From positions 15,278-20,598 of the forward strand of contig DHWC01000027.1 of NCBI GenBank assembly GCA_002412985.1: a DNA stretch of 5,321 nt, written 5' to 3'. Source of the stretch: Methylocystaceae bacterium UBA5192 (GTDB lineage Bacteria; Pseudomonadota; Alphaproteobacteria; Rhizobiales; Beijerinckiaceae). A program made the position numbers and the translations under genes. The first letter of the stretch is position 1. Each line of letters starts with the position of its first letter. This document shows, piece after piece, positions 4,841 through 5,321 of this stretch. The notes beneath the pieces were generated by a model. The model had not been told where the DNA came from. It saw only the letters and a program-made list of their open reading frames with translations, and did no database searches.

Positions 4841-5215
4841 TTGAAAAATACGATCGCTATTTTTAATCGCAACGCCCTCTACGCCGTGCTCATCGGTTCT
4901 TGTTTGACTGTCACCCCGGCCACTGCGCAGTGGGGGTGGGGCTATTATGGACCCGGCGGTTATTACGGGGGATACGGGGGATATGGCAGTGGTTATGGTG
5001 CTGGTGGGGAAGGTTGTGGCGGCATCAATTGTGAGGGCGATGGTTGGGACGGTGGCTATGAAAATATGAAAGATGCAGAGAGAGGATCCTCTGACCAAGA
5101 CTTAAAATTTAATAAAGAGTTCGGAAAAAAATCACGCCTGTGTAAATCTAAAACACCCCAATACAATGATTGGGGGGACTTTACTGGATATGTAGCTGTA
5201 AAAATCCCCTGCTGA
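4841..5215 (+). CDS. Secreted Gly/Tyr-rich cysteine-containing protein (TTG start)
   Basis: The 124-aa product is not assigned to a family. The start is TTG at 4841, with GGAGG at 4831-4835 and a 5-base spacer; an upstream in-frame TTG at 4829 overlaps the SD itself and is rejected. K2 and R10 precede a hydrophobic core (12-20) and an ATA cleavage motif ending at A29. L-I-G-S-C21 also resembles a lipobox, so lipoprotein processing at C21 is a real alternative. The mature protein begins with W31-G-W33, then a Gly/Tyr-rich tract (about 35-56) typical of flexible or aggregating surface proteins. C59 and C64 lie in a second Gly-rich stretch. The C-terminal half is ordinary, charged sequence (73-124) with C101 and a final C124, so two disulfides are possible. 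The frame is GC-rich over the Gly tract because of GGN codons, a compositional effect. An opposite-strand frame inside it is a shadow. Confidence 0.82.
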   Translation: MKNTIAIFNRNALYAVLIGSCLTVTPATAQWGWGYYGPGGYYGGYGGYGSGYGAGGEGCGGINCEGDGWDGGYENMKDAERGSSDQDLKFNKEFGKKSRLCKSKTPQYNDWGDFTGYVAVKIPC

Positions 5216-5273
5216 AACCAGACTAAACTTTAGCCGCAACCAATGAAGCGCCTTAAAGTCGAAATTCCTAAAG

Positions 5274-5321
5274 GATCTATCTTTTTCGCTATAAGCAACT
5301 TCTTAACATGAAAGATAGATC
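5274..5321. repeat. 11-bp perfect inverted repeat at the right edge of the window
   Basis: GATCTATCTTT (5274-5284) and AAAGATAGATC (5311-5321) are exact complements separated by 26 bases. The right arm ends on the last base of the window, so the stem may be longer than seen. It lies 58 bases after the Gly/Tyr-rich gene. No T run is visible, so it could be a terminator continuing past the edge, an operator, or one end of a repeat family. Confidence 0.5.

Noticed and set aside
4805..5098. 97-codon minus-strand frame
   Set aside because: It lies opposite the Gly/Tyr-rich gene and its Thr/Ile/Pro-rich product is what reversed Gly codons produce. The plus-strand gene has the SD and signal peptide.
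5243..5311. 22-codon plus-strand frame after the Gly/Tyr-rich gene
   Set aside because: No ribosome binding site before the ATG, and it runs into the inverted repeat at the window edge.

Overview
This is an AT-rich, gene-sparse stretch with about ten small genes covering a little over half of it. No enzyme, transposase, tRNA, rRNA or CRISPR array is recognisable. The 90-aa protein at 2216-2488 resembles small two-cysteine periplasmic proteins that I recall from Hyphomicrobiales. With the AT-rich spacers and Sec-type leaders, this suggests an alphaproteobacterium with low to moderate GC, perhaps host-associated. That placement is an inference from one weak family resemblance.

Layout from the left. 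A minus-strand gene (109-624) encodes a secreted protein with a histidine run and four cysteines, and ends at a near-perfect intrinsic terminator (67-100). Four plus-strand genes follow, separated by long AT-rich spacers: a secreted 81-aa protein (1043-1288), a putative 60-aa lipoprotein (1534-1716), the 90-aa two-cysteine protein (2216-2488, followed by a terminator at 2526-2552), and a secreted 89-aa protein (2672-2941) that appears to be a diverged paralogue of the 1043 gene. Three minus-strand genes come next: a 34-residue amphipathic micro-protein (3024-3128) with a strong but hairpin-buried ribosome binding site, a single-pass membrane protein (3302-3709), and a two-segment membrane protein (4012-4338). 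The last has the best promoter in the window, with short palindromes inside it. Two plus-strand secreted proteins close the window: an acidic 83-aa protein (4507-4758) and a Gly/Tyr-rich 124-aa protein (4841-5215). An 11-bp inverted repeat lies at the right edge.

Every supported gene except the micro-protein starts with a signal peptide, lipoprotein signal or membrane anchor, so the window reads as a cluster of envelope or secreted small proteins. Spacing shows mostly monocistronic units, not one operon. No product has a function I can name. The most interesting points are the exported-protein clustering, the paralogous pair with a shared leader that lacks a Shine-Dalgarno (SD) sequence, the hidden micro-gene, and two start regions whose SD lies in a hairpin.
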